A stretch of 64,000 nt of DNA from Vreelandella rituensis (lineage in GTDB: Bacteria > Pseudomonadota > Gammaproteobacteria > Pseudomonadales > Halomonadaceae). Both the position numbers and the translations under genes were made by a program. Positions 16,639 to 24,146 of this stretch are shown here, in pieces. Where the stretch lies: positions 155,921 through 219,920 of the forward strand of contig NZ_QPIJ01000001.1 of the NCBI RefSeq assembly GCF_003336665.1, given 5' to 3'. A model generated the notes under the pieces. That model worked only from the letters and a program-made list of their open reading frames with translations. It had not been told where the DNA came from and searched no databases. Each line of letters starts with the position of its first letter. Within the stretch, counting starts at the first letter, position 1.

Positions 16639-17454
16639 ATGCTCACGAAAACGCAAGTGATTCCAGCGACTTCCTACGATAGGGCGCCTGCGCCACGATC
16701 TTCTCATTGGACGCTTTGGGGGCAATGGATTGCAGTGTTGACCATGAGTGCCGACCACGCTGCTCGCTTTCTCTTTCGTGAGGCTGCGTTTGCCGATGGG
16801 GTGACAATCACGGTCGGGCGGATCGCTTTTCCCGTGTTTGCCGGCATGGTGGCCTGGCATGCGCTTTACAACACACGCAGCTTGCGCCGCTATATCGGCC
16901 GAATTCTGTTGATTGCGATCGCGGCCCAGCCGTTGGTGATGTGGCTCAACGGTTATCCGCACATCGCCTACTTGAATATTTGTTTCACCCTGGCACTTGG
17001 GTTGGGGGTAGCGCGCTGGGGACAGCACTGGTATCGGGTATTCCGCGAAGGCCGGCGGAGCATGGCGCTGCTTTTTATTGAGGCGCTGGCCATGGGCCTT
17101 GGTGTTCTCGTGGTTTCCAGCTTTTTCGAGTATGGCCAGGCGGGGGTATTGCTGGTGCCACTGTATATGCTCAGTTTCCATACGTTGAGAAAGGCGATGG
17201 CTGAGCAAGGCATTATTAAAATTGCCGGCGCTTGTGGTGCGATTCTCATGACGGCCTTGATTGCCAGTCTGGCCAATATCAATCCGGTGTCGACGCTGGT
17301 GGCCACCATGACAGCGCTCGGTATCATTGTGCTGGCTGCGGGACCGCGAGTGCCGATTCAAAAACCACGCCTTTGCCTGCCACGCAGCGTATGGCTGGCA
17401 TGGTATCCCGTGCATTTTGCCGTTCTGGCGCTGATCGTCCACATTATCGGATGA
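16639..17454 (+). CDS. traX: TraX-family membrane protein, 271 aa
   Basis: The sequence has about eight hydrophobic segments. The N-terminal VLTMSADHAARFLF and GRIAFPVFAGMVAWHAL match the TraX signature (MxxDHxxxxF, then GRxAFPLFxFxxA), and the C terminus ends in WLAWYPVHFAVLALI, also typical. TraX acetylates the F-pilin N terminus in F-like systems and is common on conjugative plasmids. It is divergent from the integrase gene, with about 115 nt between them. Confidence 0.85.
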   Translation: MLTKTQVIPATSYDRAPAPRSSHWTLWGQWIAVLTMSADHAARFLFREAAFADGVTITVGRIAFPVFAGMVAWHALYNTRSLRRYIGRILLIAIAAQPLVMWLNGYPHIAYLNICFTLALGLGVARWGQHWYRVFREGRRSMALLFIEALAMGLGVLVVSSFFEYGQAGVLLVPLYMLSFHTLRKAMAEQGIIKIAGACGAILMTALIASLANINPVSTLVATMTALGIIVLAAGPRVPIQKPRLCLPRSVWLAWYPVHFAVLALIVHIIG

Positions 17455-17650
17455 AATCCGGGTTTTCGGGTCGATCACAGGCATCACTCCTTTGGCGGTG
17501 AATAGCGCTGAAAGCCTTATGTGCTGTGGCTTTGCGTGTGTTCGTCATCTATATTCGTAGCGCTGTGCGCAAAATCTATTATGTGGTGCGGGGCAATACC
17601 CGCTAGATTTTACGTAGGAGCGGCTTTTTGAGTCCCGCGGACGACCATCT

Positions 17651-17779
17651 ATGCAGACCTGGGTCACCATCATCACCGATGATTATGTTCACAGCGAAAC
17701 TCAGCGCATGGAAAATTGGTTGGTAGGCGTACCGACAGACGATGCCCGCTGGGTGATATTGATCCAACCGCCCTACTGA
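17651..17779 (+). CDS. possible 42-aa protein
   Basis: A short frame within a 540-nt gap (17455-17993) encodes MQTWVTIITDDY...RWVILIQPPY, with reasonable codon use but no clear ribosome binding site. The rest of the gap holds no recognisable gene. This is a weak candidate. Confidence 0.25.
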   Translation: MQTWVTIITDDYVHSETQRMENWLVGVPTDDARWVILIQPPY

Positions 17780-17993
17780 TTTCAAACTAATCATAACGTC
17801 AATTATGTTCGGTTTGAATTTGGATTGCCAGGGCTGCTTGCCCTCTCTTGCGCGATGAATGAATAAAGTTTGAACCGTTGTGTTGGGGTTTCTTGGCAGG
17901 TATTCACGTTGCGCGGGAGGCCCTGCATGTGTGACGGAACCTACCCACTGCAGTACAGAGCCTCGAGGCTATTCATCTCGCGGACTTAAATCC

Positions 17994-18632
17994 TTAAAAT
18001 CTAGCCGGCAAGCTCTCGGTCATTTGGTAAAACCATGACAAGCTATCGGGCATCGTGATGTAGGTATCAGGAATTTCGGGGTCGGTCTCCTGGCGCACGG
18101 CGACACAGGCTCCTTCATCGGTTACAAAAAGCTCCCAGGGCAGATCGGCATCAAATTCGACGCGAATTCGTTGGTGTTTGGATTCTCGGTTGCTTGAAGC
18201 ATCCCGCATCAGCTCAAGAAGGTTGCGCAGGCAGCACAGCGCTTCACTTTCTGGAAGGTGTGCCCATAAGTGAGGAAGCTTATATAAATCAGGGTTTGAC
18301 ACTGCTTTCTGGACGGTGGCTTCGGGAGCGCTAATGATCTCGGCGAGCATGTCCTCGAGGGGCCGGTCTTTGTAGTCAATGCCGTTTATTTCCTCGATAA
18401 AGCCTGGCATATCGTGAAGACTGCGCAACGTGGTATGCAAAGCAGTGGCATTTTCCGCATGAATAGTACCTTGGTCAGGCAAACGGAAAACATAAAGTTT
18501 GGCACTGGGATATGGGTAAGCGCCGAACCTAGCAAAAGCAAGGCGATGCAAGAAAGTCCGTAGACTGTTTTCCACTTCATTAACCGGGAAATCAGTTAAT
18601 AACTCGACCGGATGATCGGTTGCTCCTGGCAT
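17994..18632 (-). CDS. hypothetical protein, 212 aa
   Basis: This is a soluble alpha/beta protein beginning MPGATDHPVELLTDFPVNEVENSLR. No signal peptide, membrane helix or known catalytic signature is visible. It is divergent from the Tus-like gene, and the 87-nt gap between them should hold both promoters. Confidence 0.6.
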   Translation of the reverse strand: MPGATDHPVELLTDFPVNEVENSLRTFLHRLAFARFGAYPYPSAKLYVFRLPDQGTIHAENATALHTTLRSLHDMPGFIEEINGIDYKDRPLEDMLAEIISAPEATVQKAVSNPDLYKLPHLWAHLPESEALCCLRNLLELMRDASSNRESKHQRIRVEFDADLPWELFVTDEGACVAVRQETDPEIPDTYITMPDSLSWFYQMTESLPARF

Positions 18633-18719
18633 AGTGCGCCCCGTGGGTTATGTCTTTATGGTGTACTATTAAGCATATCACTGTTTGCTTGAGCCAGGCT
18701 TTAATTCAGGAGGTGTGCC

Positions 18720-19580
18720 GTGGCGCATCAATACCGTTATTTGTCAGCCATTGAAAAAGCTTTTGATCAGATAGTTACGGCCACTCACCAGCTTATTAAC
18801 CAGTACAGTAATGACCAAACTCATGCTTGGGCCCTGCACTCCCCGAGACCAGACGCGGCCTGGCTTGAGACCGCATTGCTCGACTATTGGTATGAGGAGG
18901 GTCAGGACGGGCGCAGCACACGGCCCTATATTGGCATGATCGCGGCTGGGCCGGATCTGCTGGAGGCTGTGGCGGCAGTCAATGCCGCAAAAAGTGTTTT
19001 TTCTCAGGTGCTTGCTGAGATCAAGCGGGAGGAAAAGGCCCTGATTCCCGAGCTCAAGGGCAGCCTCCCTGCTCGCCACCCTGCCCTGGCTTCCAATCTC
19101 TCCGGGGCGGGTCTGGCCAGGCTTAACCTCAAGCAGTGCTGGCGCCATATTCCGGTTGCCGATGCGCCGGTCGAGCGTGTTCACCTGAGTTGGTATACCA
19201 GTGGCCGCTCTATCAAGCGACTGACGGTTGCAGCAGTTGAACAGAAGCTAATGAGCATGAATACCGACTCTCAGCATGTAGAGATCCTGATGAAGACATT
19301 GGCGTCAGTTCCCAGCCGAGAGCCGCTCGCCCAGGTGCAGACGCTTGCCCCGACAATGCGTGCTAACCTTTTCTTTATTGACCCTTTAAGGGATGGGCGG
19401 GACCGCCGGGCAATGAATGTACCGCTTCCGCTGTTTATCCCATCAATAGATGGCAGGCTGCCGCTTCATAACCAGCCAACTCCCTTCCCACCGGAAAGCA
19501 GGACCCGGAAGGTGCGCAGCGATGAGAAGCTAGAAGAAGAACCCTTTCTGCCTTCATTGCGGATCTATCGTTATCGTTGA
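18720..19580 (+). CDS. tus: Tus-family replication-terminus-binding protein, 286 aa
   Basis: Start GTG with AGGAGG 7 nt upstream. The middle segment LARLNLKQCWRHIPV...VHLSWYTSGRSIKRLTVAAVEQKL corresponds to the Tus block LNAYRTLTVLHD...[24 protein letters not shown], and the C terminus (LPLFIPSIDGRLPLHN...FLPSLRIYRYR) to the Tus end PLIALINRDNG...LIIPRLHLYVAD. Length is close to E. coli Tus (309). Tus binds Ter sites and blocks replication forks from one side. An ATACCGTTAT motif shared with three sites near 34-35 kb lies inside the first codons (18731-18740), recalling tus autoregulation by TerB. Confidence 0.65.
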   Translation: MAHQYRYLSAIEKAFDQIVTATHQLINQYSNDQTHAWALHSPRPDAAWLETALLDYWYEEGQDGRSTRPYIGMIAAGPDLLEAVAAVNAAKSVFSQVLAEIKREEKALIPELKGSLPARHPALASNLSGAGLARLNLKQCWRHIPVADAPVERVHLSWYTSGRSIKRLTVAAVEQKLMSMNTDSQHVEILMKTLASVPSREPLAQVQTLAPTMRANLFFIDPLRDGRDRRAMNVPLPLFIPSIDGRLPLHNQPTPFPPESRTRKVRSDEKLEEEPFLPSLRIYRYR

Positions 19581-19746
19581 TAGCTTGCATTCGCAACTTA
19601 TACGCACCTGATTTATTTCTACTAAGATAATTTAGCCAATCGAGGGTTTTATGCTTCGATTGTAACGATATCCTTCCTGCCTTTATGTCAGCTGAATGCG
19701 GGTGTAGGATGTCAACAGTGTTGACACGCATACAGGGGAATGGGCG

Positions 19747-20292
19747 ATGCTACTCATTGAGTATCTCACCAAGAAAAGGGAGCTTGAAGCACTTGAGCAA
19801 GAGATTGAGTCGCTGAAAGACACTGCCGAAGTAAGGGCCGATCTTGAATTAGTCGATCGGCTGAACGCATTGATGGCTGAATACGCTATTGGGTTCAACG
19901 AGCTTCAATACATGCTTGAGACTCCCGGGGTGATGGCCATTGGCTTCGCAACAGCAGAGCCAATGCCCCAGGAAGTGGACTCCTTGGAGGCCGCCCCGGC
20001 ATCAGCATTAGAACCCGAACCACCGAAGCCGAAACCAAAGCCAAAGCGTCAGGAAAAACAAAGTCAGGAAAAACAAAGTCAGGAAAAACAAAGTCAGGAA
20101 AAACAAAAGCAGCACAAGCAGGATGCGCCGGCATCGGCTCCAGGCTCGATTTACCGAAAGCGCCCGCTGAGGGTCTTTCGCAACCCCCATACCGGTGAAG
20201 TGATTCGCACCCGCGGGGGCAAGCACCGTCAGCTGACAGAATGGAGCGCTCGCTACGGTCCCGATGTGGTCGCTGAGTGGCAAGAAGAGTAG
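19747..20292 (+). CDS. MvaT-family H-NS-like protein with expanded linker, 181 aa
   Basis: The N-terminal 60 residues give the coiled-coil oligomerisation region. The C-terminal RPLRVFRNPHTGEVIRTRGGKHRQLTEW is the MvaT DNA-binding domain with the conserved RTRGGKH loop. Between them is an unusually long linker (about 75 residues) of P/K/E/Q including KPKPKPK and four tandem QEKQS-like repeats. The paralogue at 4.0 kb has a linker of under 20 residues. A long charged linker may change filament geometry. Confidence 0.85.
   Translation: MLLIEYLTKKRELEALEQEIESLKDTAEVRADLELVDRLNALMAEYAIGFNELQYMLETPGVMAIGFATAEPMPQEVDSLEAAPASALEPEPPKPKPKPKRQEKQSQEKQSQEKQSQEKQKQHKQDAPASAPGSIYRKRPLRVFRNPHTGEVIRTRGGKHRQLTEWSARYGPDVVAEWQEE
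20049..20108 (+). repeat. tandem 15-bp repeats in the MvaT-like linker
   Basis: Four consecutive near-perfect copies of CAGGAAAAACAAAGT encode QEKQS repeats. The unit is a multiple of three, so length polymorphism would be in-frame. Confidence 0.8.
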
Positions 20293-20383
20293 CTGCTGTG
20301 AAGTGCCTCCGGTACGACGCCCGCAGTGGCATATTGGTACAATGCTACTACATAGGGTGGTTTATTTAGTCAGGAGGTGCCTC

Positions 20384-20779
20384 ATGCACAACAATGACAA
20401 TAACGTTCAGGACGATTTCTTACGTGGGGTGTTTGGCGATGTTTTCGATGGCGCCGAACACCAATCGAGTGCACAGAAAAGCGCGCTGAATGACGTCCAC
20501 TTCTGCCGTGCGTTCGAGTGCTGGTCTGTGGATGTGCTGGATGATGTGGCGCGTCCATACTGGATCGTCGGTATTTTGGTCGGCCTGGCAATCACTATTC
20601 TGCCTTGGGTGGTGCTTAGCTATTTCATTGGCAGCATCGGGGGGCTGTTCTACCACCTGGTGTTCTCTGGGCTGTTTGGCCTGATCGCTTATCGGTTTAT
20701 CGCTTACGGTGGATCAGAAAAGCCTACAACTGAAGCGATGGCTTACATTGAGCGCGAACGCACACGGTATTTCGGCTGA
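20384..20779 (+). CDS. membrane protein, 131 aa
   Basis: The ATG at 20384 has AGGAGGTG upstream. About 60 polar N-terminal residues are followed by two close hydrophobic segments (YWIVGILVGLAITILPWVVLSYFIG and LFYHLVFSGLFGLIAYRFIAY). The C terminus is short and charged. The function is unknown. Confidence 0.65.
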   Translation: MHNNDNNVQDDFLRGVFGDVFDGAEHQSSAQKSALNDVHFCRAFECWSVDVLDDVARPYWIVGILVGLAITILPWVVLSYFIGSIGGLFYHLVFSGLFGLIAYRFIAYGGSEKPTTEAMAYIERERTRYFG

Positions 20780-20846
20780 AATTCAATGTTCTGGTATTGT
20801 GTAGTGTACACTGAATGGACAATGTAGAGATTGCCAGGAGCGTGTC

Positions 20847-21062
20847 GTGTTCACTGTCCAATTCAAACTGTGCTTTCGAGATTCCGAGTGGAAAGTCCTT
20901 TCCGAGCACCCTTCTTTCGCCTACGCCAGGACGGTCGCAGAGCATCGCTGGCGTAATGTCGCTGCGGTCAAGGTGTGCGATTCAGACGGCGTAGCAGTCT
21001 GGCCCTCGCCTACCTTCAACACAGATGCCGGGTCGCTTTCAGCGACATTATCCCGGCATTGA
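20847..21062 (+). CDS. small hypothetical protein, 71 aa
   Basis: It starts at GTG with CAGGAG about 7 nt upstream. The product is MFTVQFKLCFRDSEWKVLSEHPSF... with a beta-strand-rich look. It precedes the SF1 helicase gene by 52 nt on the same strand. No family is recognised. Confidence 0.5.
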   Translation: MFTVQFKLCFRDSEWKVLSEHPSFAYARTVAEHRWRNVAAVKVCDSDGVAVWPSPTFNTDAGSLSATLSRH

Positions 21063-21114
21063 AGCCACGCTATCTCCCTTTCCCTGATCCATTTTCTCAC
21101 CGGAGACCTACCCG

Positions 21115-22716
21115 ATGAAGCCCACCCCTGAGCAGCAGAAAGTCATCGATCTGGGGTCTCAAGGGAAAAGCTTGAAAGTGGAGGCCTATGCTGGCTGTGG
21201 CAAGACTGCGACTCTTGTGAATACAGCCCGAGCAATCAAGGGTAAGGGACTCTATCTCGCCTTCAACCGAGCTAACGCACTCGAAGCGAAGAAAAAATTC
21301 AAAGGCTTTGCTGACGCGGCGACCATTCACTCTTTGGCCTACCAAGCCGTGGGCGTAAATTTTGGCGATCGGGTTGAAGGCGAATTAGCGGGCAAGCTCT
21401 CTGCATACCGCCTGGTACAGTTTTTCAATTACGCAGCGCTTGGGCCTATTACTCCCCTGGGGCGAGCTACCCTGATTCGGGAAACTCTCTCAAACTGGAT
21501 GAATTCCGCCGCAGAGCTGCCGGAAACCCAGCACGTTCCCATGGAGCAAGCCCAGCTTGCCGCCCAGGCGGCGAATCAGAACCTCTCGCGTCCTGCAATG
21601 TTGGCCGAAGTGATAGCCAAGGACACACGCAAGCTGTGGGAAGAGATAATAACCGGCGGCAGTCTTCCCCTTCCGCACGATGGGTACCTAAAAATTTTTG
21701 CGCTGCAAAAACCGGTATTCCCCTGTGACTACATCCTTTTCGATGAGGCACAGGACGGAAACGAGATGATGATGGAGCTGATCCGAAGCCAGCCCTGCCA
21801 GCAGATATACGTAGGCGATGGATTTCAGTCGATCTATAGTTTTCGGGGCGCGGTAAACATCCTTGCACAGATTACCGACCTTCCCACTTGCCACTTGTCC
21901 CAAAGCTTTCGCTTCGGTACCGAGATCGCGGATCGAGCCAACGTGGTGCTCGAGTGTCTGGGTGCAAAGGTGCCATTGAAGGGCTTTGATACTGATCGCA
22001 CAGAGCTGGGTCAGCGCTCCGCCATGCTGTTTCGCAGCAATACCACGATATTCTCCGAGCTTCTGGTGCAGGTGCTCAAGAACAAGCGCAAGGTGGCCGT
22101 GGTCGGCGGTACGAAAGATATGGCCCAGGTTCTCAGAGCCGTTGAGTCACTCAAGGCCGGAGAGGAAACGCCCCACCCCGACTTCGTTGGCTTTAGCCGC
22201 TGGGAGCAATATATCGAGGCTGCCGAGATCCCCGGCGCTCCTGCCGACATGGTGCGCCTGGTCAAGGTATGCAAATCCAATCCGGTCAAGGCACTCCGCT
22301 ACGCCCTGCAGCTTTCGGATCGGGTCAAAGAGCATGAGGCGGATATCGTGGTATCCACCGCGCACAAGTCCAAAGGGCGCGAGTGGCCCTACGTAAGGCT
22401 TGGGAACGACCTTTACCGGCCGGACAATAGCCCCGAAGCCGAGGAACCCTTTCAGGAAGAGGAAGCCCGCTTGGATTATGTGGCCCTCACCCGTGGGCAA
22501 GTGGGCATGGAGGGTGGCGAGGAAATGATGGCGGCGTTTCTTGAGCGTCAAGCCATGCTGCGCGAAGGTCAGTTGAAGGATGGCGTCGATCTGGATATCA
22601 ATACGCTGATTCGTGACCTGAAATCGCTCCCCCCCAAGGCGCGTATGGAGCGGCTTACCGGCCTGCCTTCTGATATCCAAGGGAAACTGATGGCACGACT
22701 GCAGCAAGGTGCCTGA
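21115..22716 (+). CDS. UvrD/Rep-like SF1 helicase, 533 aa
   Basis: Walker A is AYAGCGKTATL (residues 24-34), motif II is FDEAQDGN (near residue 209), motif III is YVGDGFQSIYSFRGA, motif IV-like LSQSFRFG follows, and the C-terminal TAHKSKGREWPYVRLGND and LDYVALTRG match motifs V and VI. These are the elements of a small UvrD-like 3'-5' helicase without a nuclease domain. It may serve plasmid replication, repair or defence. The 71-aa gene lies just upstream. Confidence 0.88.
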   Translation: MKPTPEQQKVIDLGSQGKSLKVEAYAGCGKTATLVNTARAIKGKGLYLAFNRANALEAKKKFKGFADAATIHSLAYQAVGVNFGDRVEGELAGKLSAYRLVQFFNYAALGPITPLGRATLIRETLSNWMNSAAELPETQHVPMEQAQLAAQAANQNLSRPAMLAEVIAKDTRKLWEEIITGGSLPLPHDGYLKIFALQKPVFPCDYILFDEAQDGNEMMMELIRSQPCQQIYVGDGFQSIYSFRGAVNILAQITDLPTCHLSQSFRFGTEIADRANVVLECLGAKVPLKGFDTDRTELGQRSAMLFRSNTTIFSELLVQVLKNKRKVAVVGGTKDMAQVLRAVESLKAGEETPHPDFVGFSRWEQYIEAAEIPGAPADMVRLVKVCKSNPVKALRYALQLSDRVKEHEADIVVSTAHKSKGREWPYVRLGNDLYRPDNSPEAEEPFQEEEARLDYVALTRGQVGMEGGEEMMAAFLERQAMLREGQLKDGVDLDINTLIRDLKSLPPKARMERLTGLPSDIQGKLMARLQQGA

Positions 22717-22914
22717 GTGGAAAGGCATTAAGGTTTGACTTGCCGGCCTCTTAGCCAATAGTTGACATTCTCCCCACCCTTCAGCGCTACGCGACTCTGG
22801 AAGAGGTATTACGCGCTTTTAGATAATCCCCTTCCTGATTAGAAAAGCGGCCAGCGCCACAGACAGCGCCAGCCTACTGAGGCTAGATCCTCCCCTGTGA
22901 GCTTGCCAGTCAGT

Positions 22915-23982
22915 TCATCCGCGGACCCGAACCATGGAGGCGCGAAACAGTTTGCCGTCGTGCCGGTATCCGGTCTGCAGGACATTGGTGACGGTATTCT
23001 TGGGCAGGTCGCTTTCCGTGTCCACGGCAATGGCTTCGTGAACATTTGGATCGAACGGCTTGCCCAAGGCCGGAATGACCTCGATGCCATGCTGGGCTAG
23101 GGTGTTGCGCTGCATTTCGAGGATCAACGCCACGCCCTTGCGGTGGGCTTCATCCGCCGGTGAGGCCATGGCCTCAAGGGCTTTCTCCAGGCTGTCTATG
23201 GATGGAATGATGGCCTTCGCCAGTGAGGATATGGCCGCCATCTTCCCTTTCTCGAATTCCTCGCGAGTGTCACGTTCCGCCTGGTTTTTTTGTGTCCTGA
23301 ATCCGGCAATGCGTTTTTCCAGATTATGGATGCGATCAATCGCCATTTTTTCCAGGCCATCCCGATCTTGTTCAGTGCAAACATCCACCAGATAGATCAT
23401 ATCACCGCGCTCGGCACTCCCCCTTTCGTACCCGCCGCCACCCTTGCCAATGAGGGCCATGTGAGACTGACACCAGCGCACGTTTTCCTCGCGGGTGACT
23501 CGACCATCCGGCCACTTTGTTGAAACGCTCTTTTTGTCCGATGGTGATATGTCTTTCCTGAAAGCGCCCCCGTCAAGACGCGGAAAGTAGATCTTGCAGC
23601 CAAACATTGCCTGGAGCGGCGTAATGTCTACATGACAATAGATATCCTTCCCTACGACATGGAATTCACGGTCATCCTGGACCTTTATATTGACGATAAT
23701 ATCGTCCCTTTCACCAATCTCGAACTCATGCCCTACATTTGAAACCGTGCAGATGCGATCTACGCAGGAAATATCGTTGGGGGAGAATGTAAGGTTGAGC
23801 TCATGATCTTCAAGGGTCTCGCCCAGACAATGACAACGGTAACAGGGTTCGCTTGCAGTGCCACCCGTGCCCTTGCATTCTTTGCATTTGGATAGCCGCC
23901 GGTAGCGGACACTTATCTTTTTCCTGTAAATCAATTGCGCTATTGACGGTCTGACTGTCACCTGCAGCTTTGGTCTTTGCAT
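22915..23982 (-). CDS. DnaJ zinc-finger/C-terminal domain fused to GrpE, 355 aa
   Basis: Residues 33-53 hold CKECKGTGG and CYRCHCLG, two DnaJ-type CxxCxGxG knuckles instead of four. Residues about 60-190 resemble the DnaJ peptide-binding C-terminal domains (LNLTFSPND, GHEFEIGERDDIIVNIKV, YCHVDITPLQAMFGCKIYFPRLDG). From about residue 215 the sequence is GrpE: a long coiled coil, then MQRNTLAQHGIEVIPALGKPFDPNVHEAIAV and NTVTNVLQTGYRHDGKLFRASMVRV. There is no J-domain HPD. It would combine substrate binding with DnaK nucleotide exchange. No dnaK is in the window. Confidence 0.8.
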   Translation of the reverse strand: MQRPKLQVTVRPSIAQLIYRKKISVRYRRLSKCKECKGTGGTASEPCYRCHCLGETLEDHELNLTFSPNDISCVDRICTVSNVGHEFEIGERDDIIVNIKVQDDREFHVVGKDIYCHVDITPLQAMFGCKIYFPRLDGGAFRKDISPSDKKSVSTKWPDGRVTREENVRWCQSHMALIGKGGGGYERGSAERGDMIYLVDVCTEQDRDGLEKMAIDRIHNLEKRIAGFRTQKNQAERDTREEFEKGKMAAISSLAKAIIPSIDSLEKALEAMASPADEAHRKGVALILEMQRNTLAQHGIEVIPALGKPFDPNVHEAIAVDTESDLPKNTVTNVLQTGYRHDGKLFRASMVRVRG

Positions 23983-24146
23983 AAAATGGCCCTTGAACGA
24001 CTGATGATGCAATCCATGTGATCATGATTCGGTAATTTGCGGGTTGCCCGACCTTGTTTCCAGTGCCCTCTGCTTAAAGATTGACGCGAAACAGGATTTC
24101 GAGACGAAACAAGCTGGCGCCTTGCAGCGCCAGCCTCTCTGCCCTG

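Noticed and set aside
15392..16640. Attachment site next to the integrase
   Set aside because: No tRNA gene and no direct repeat flanking the integrase could be seen.
16519..17487. 322-aa open frame on the minus strand
   Set aside because: Antisense to traX; rich in H, Q, R and P, typical of a shadow frame.
22750..22914. IS200/IS605-like right end (GTTGACATTCTCCCC)
   Set aside because: The phrase resembles some IS605 ends, but no transposase, matching left end or hairpin pair supports it.
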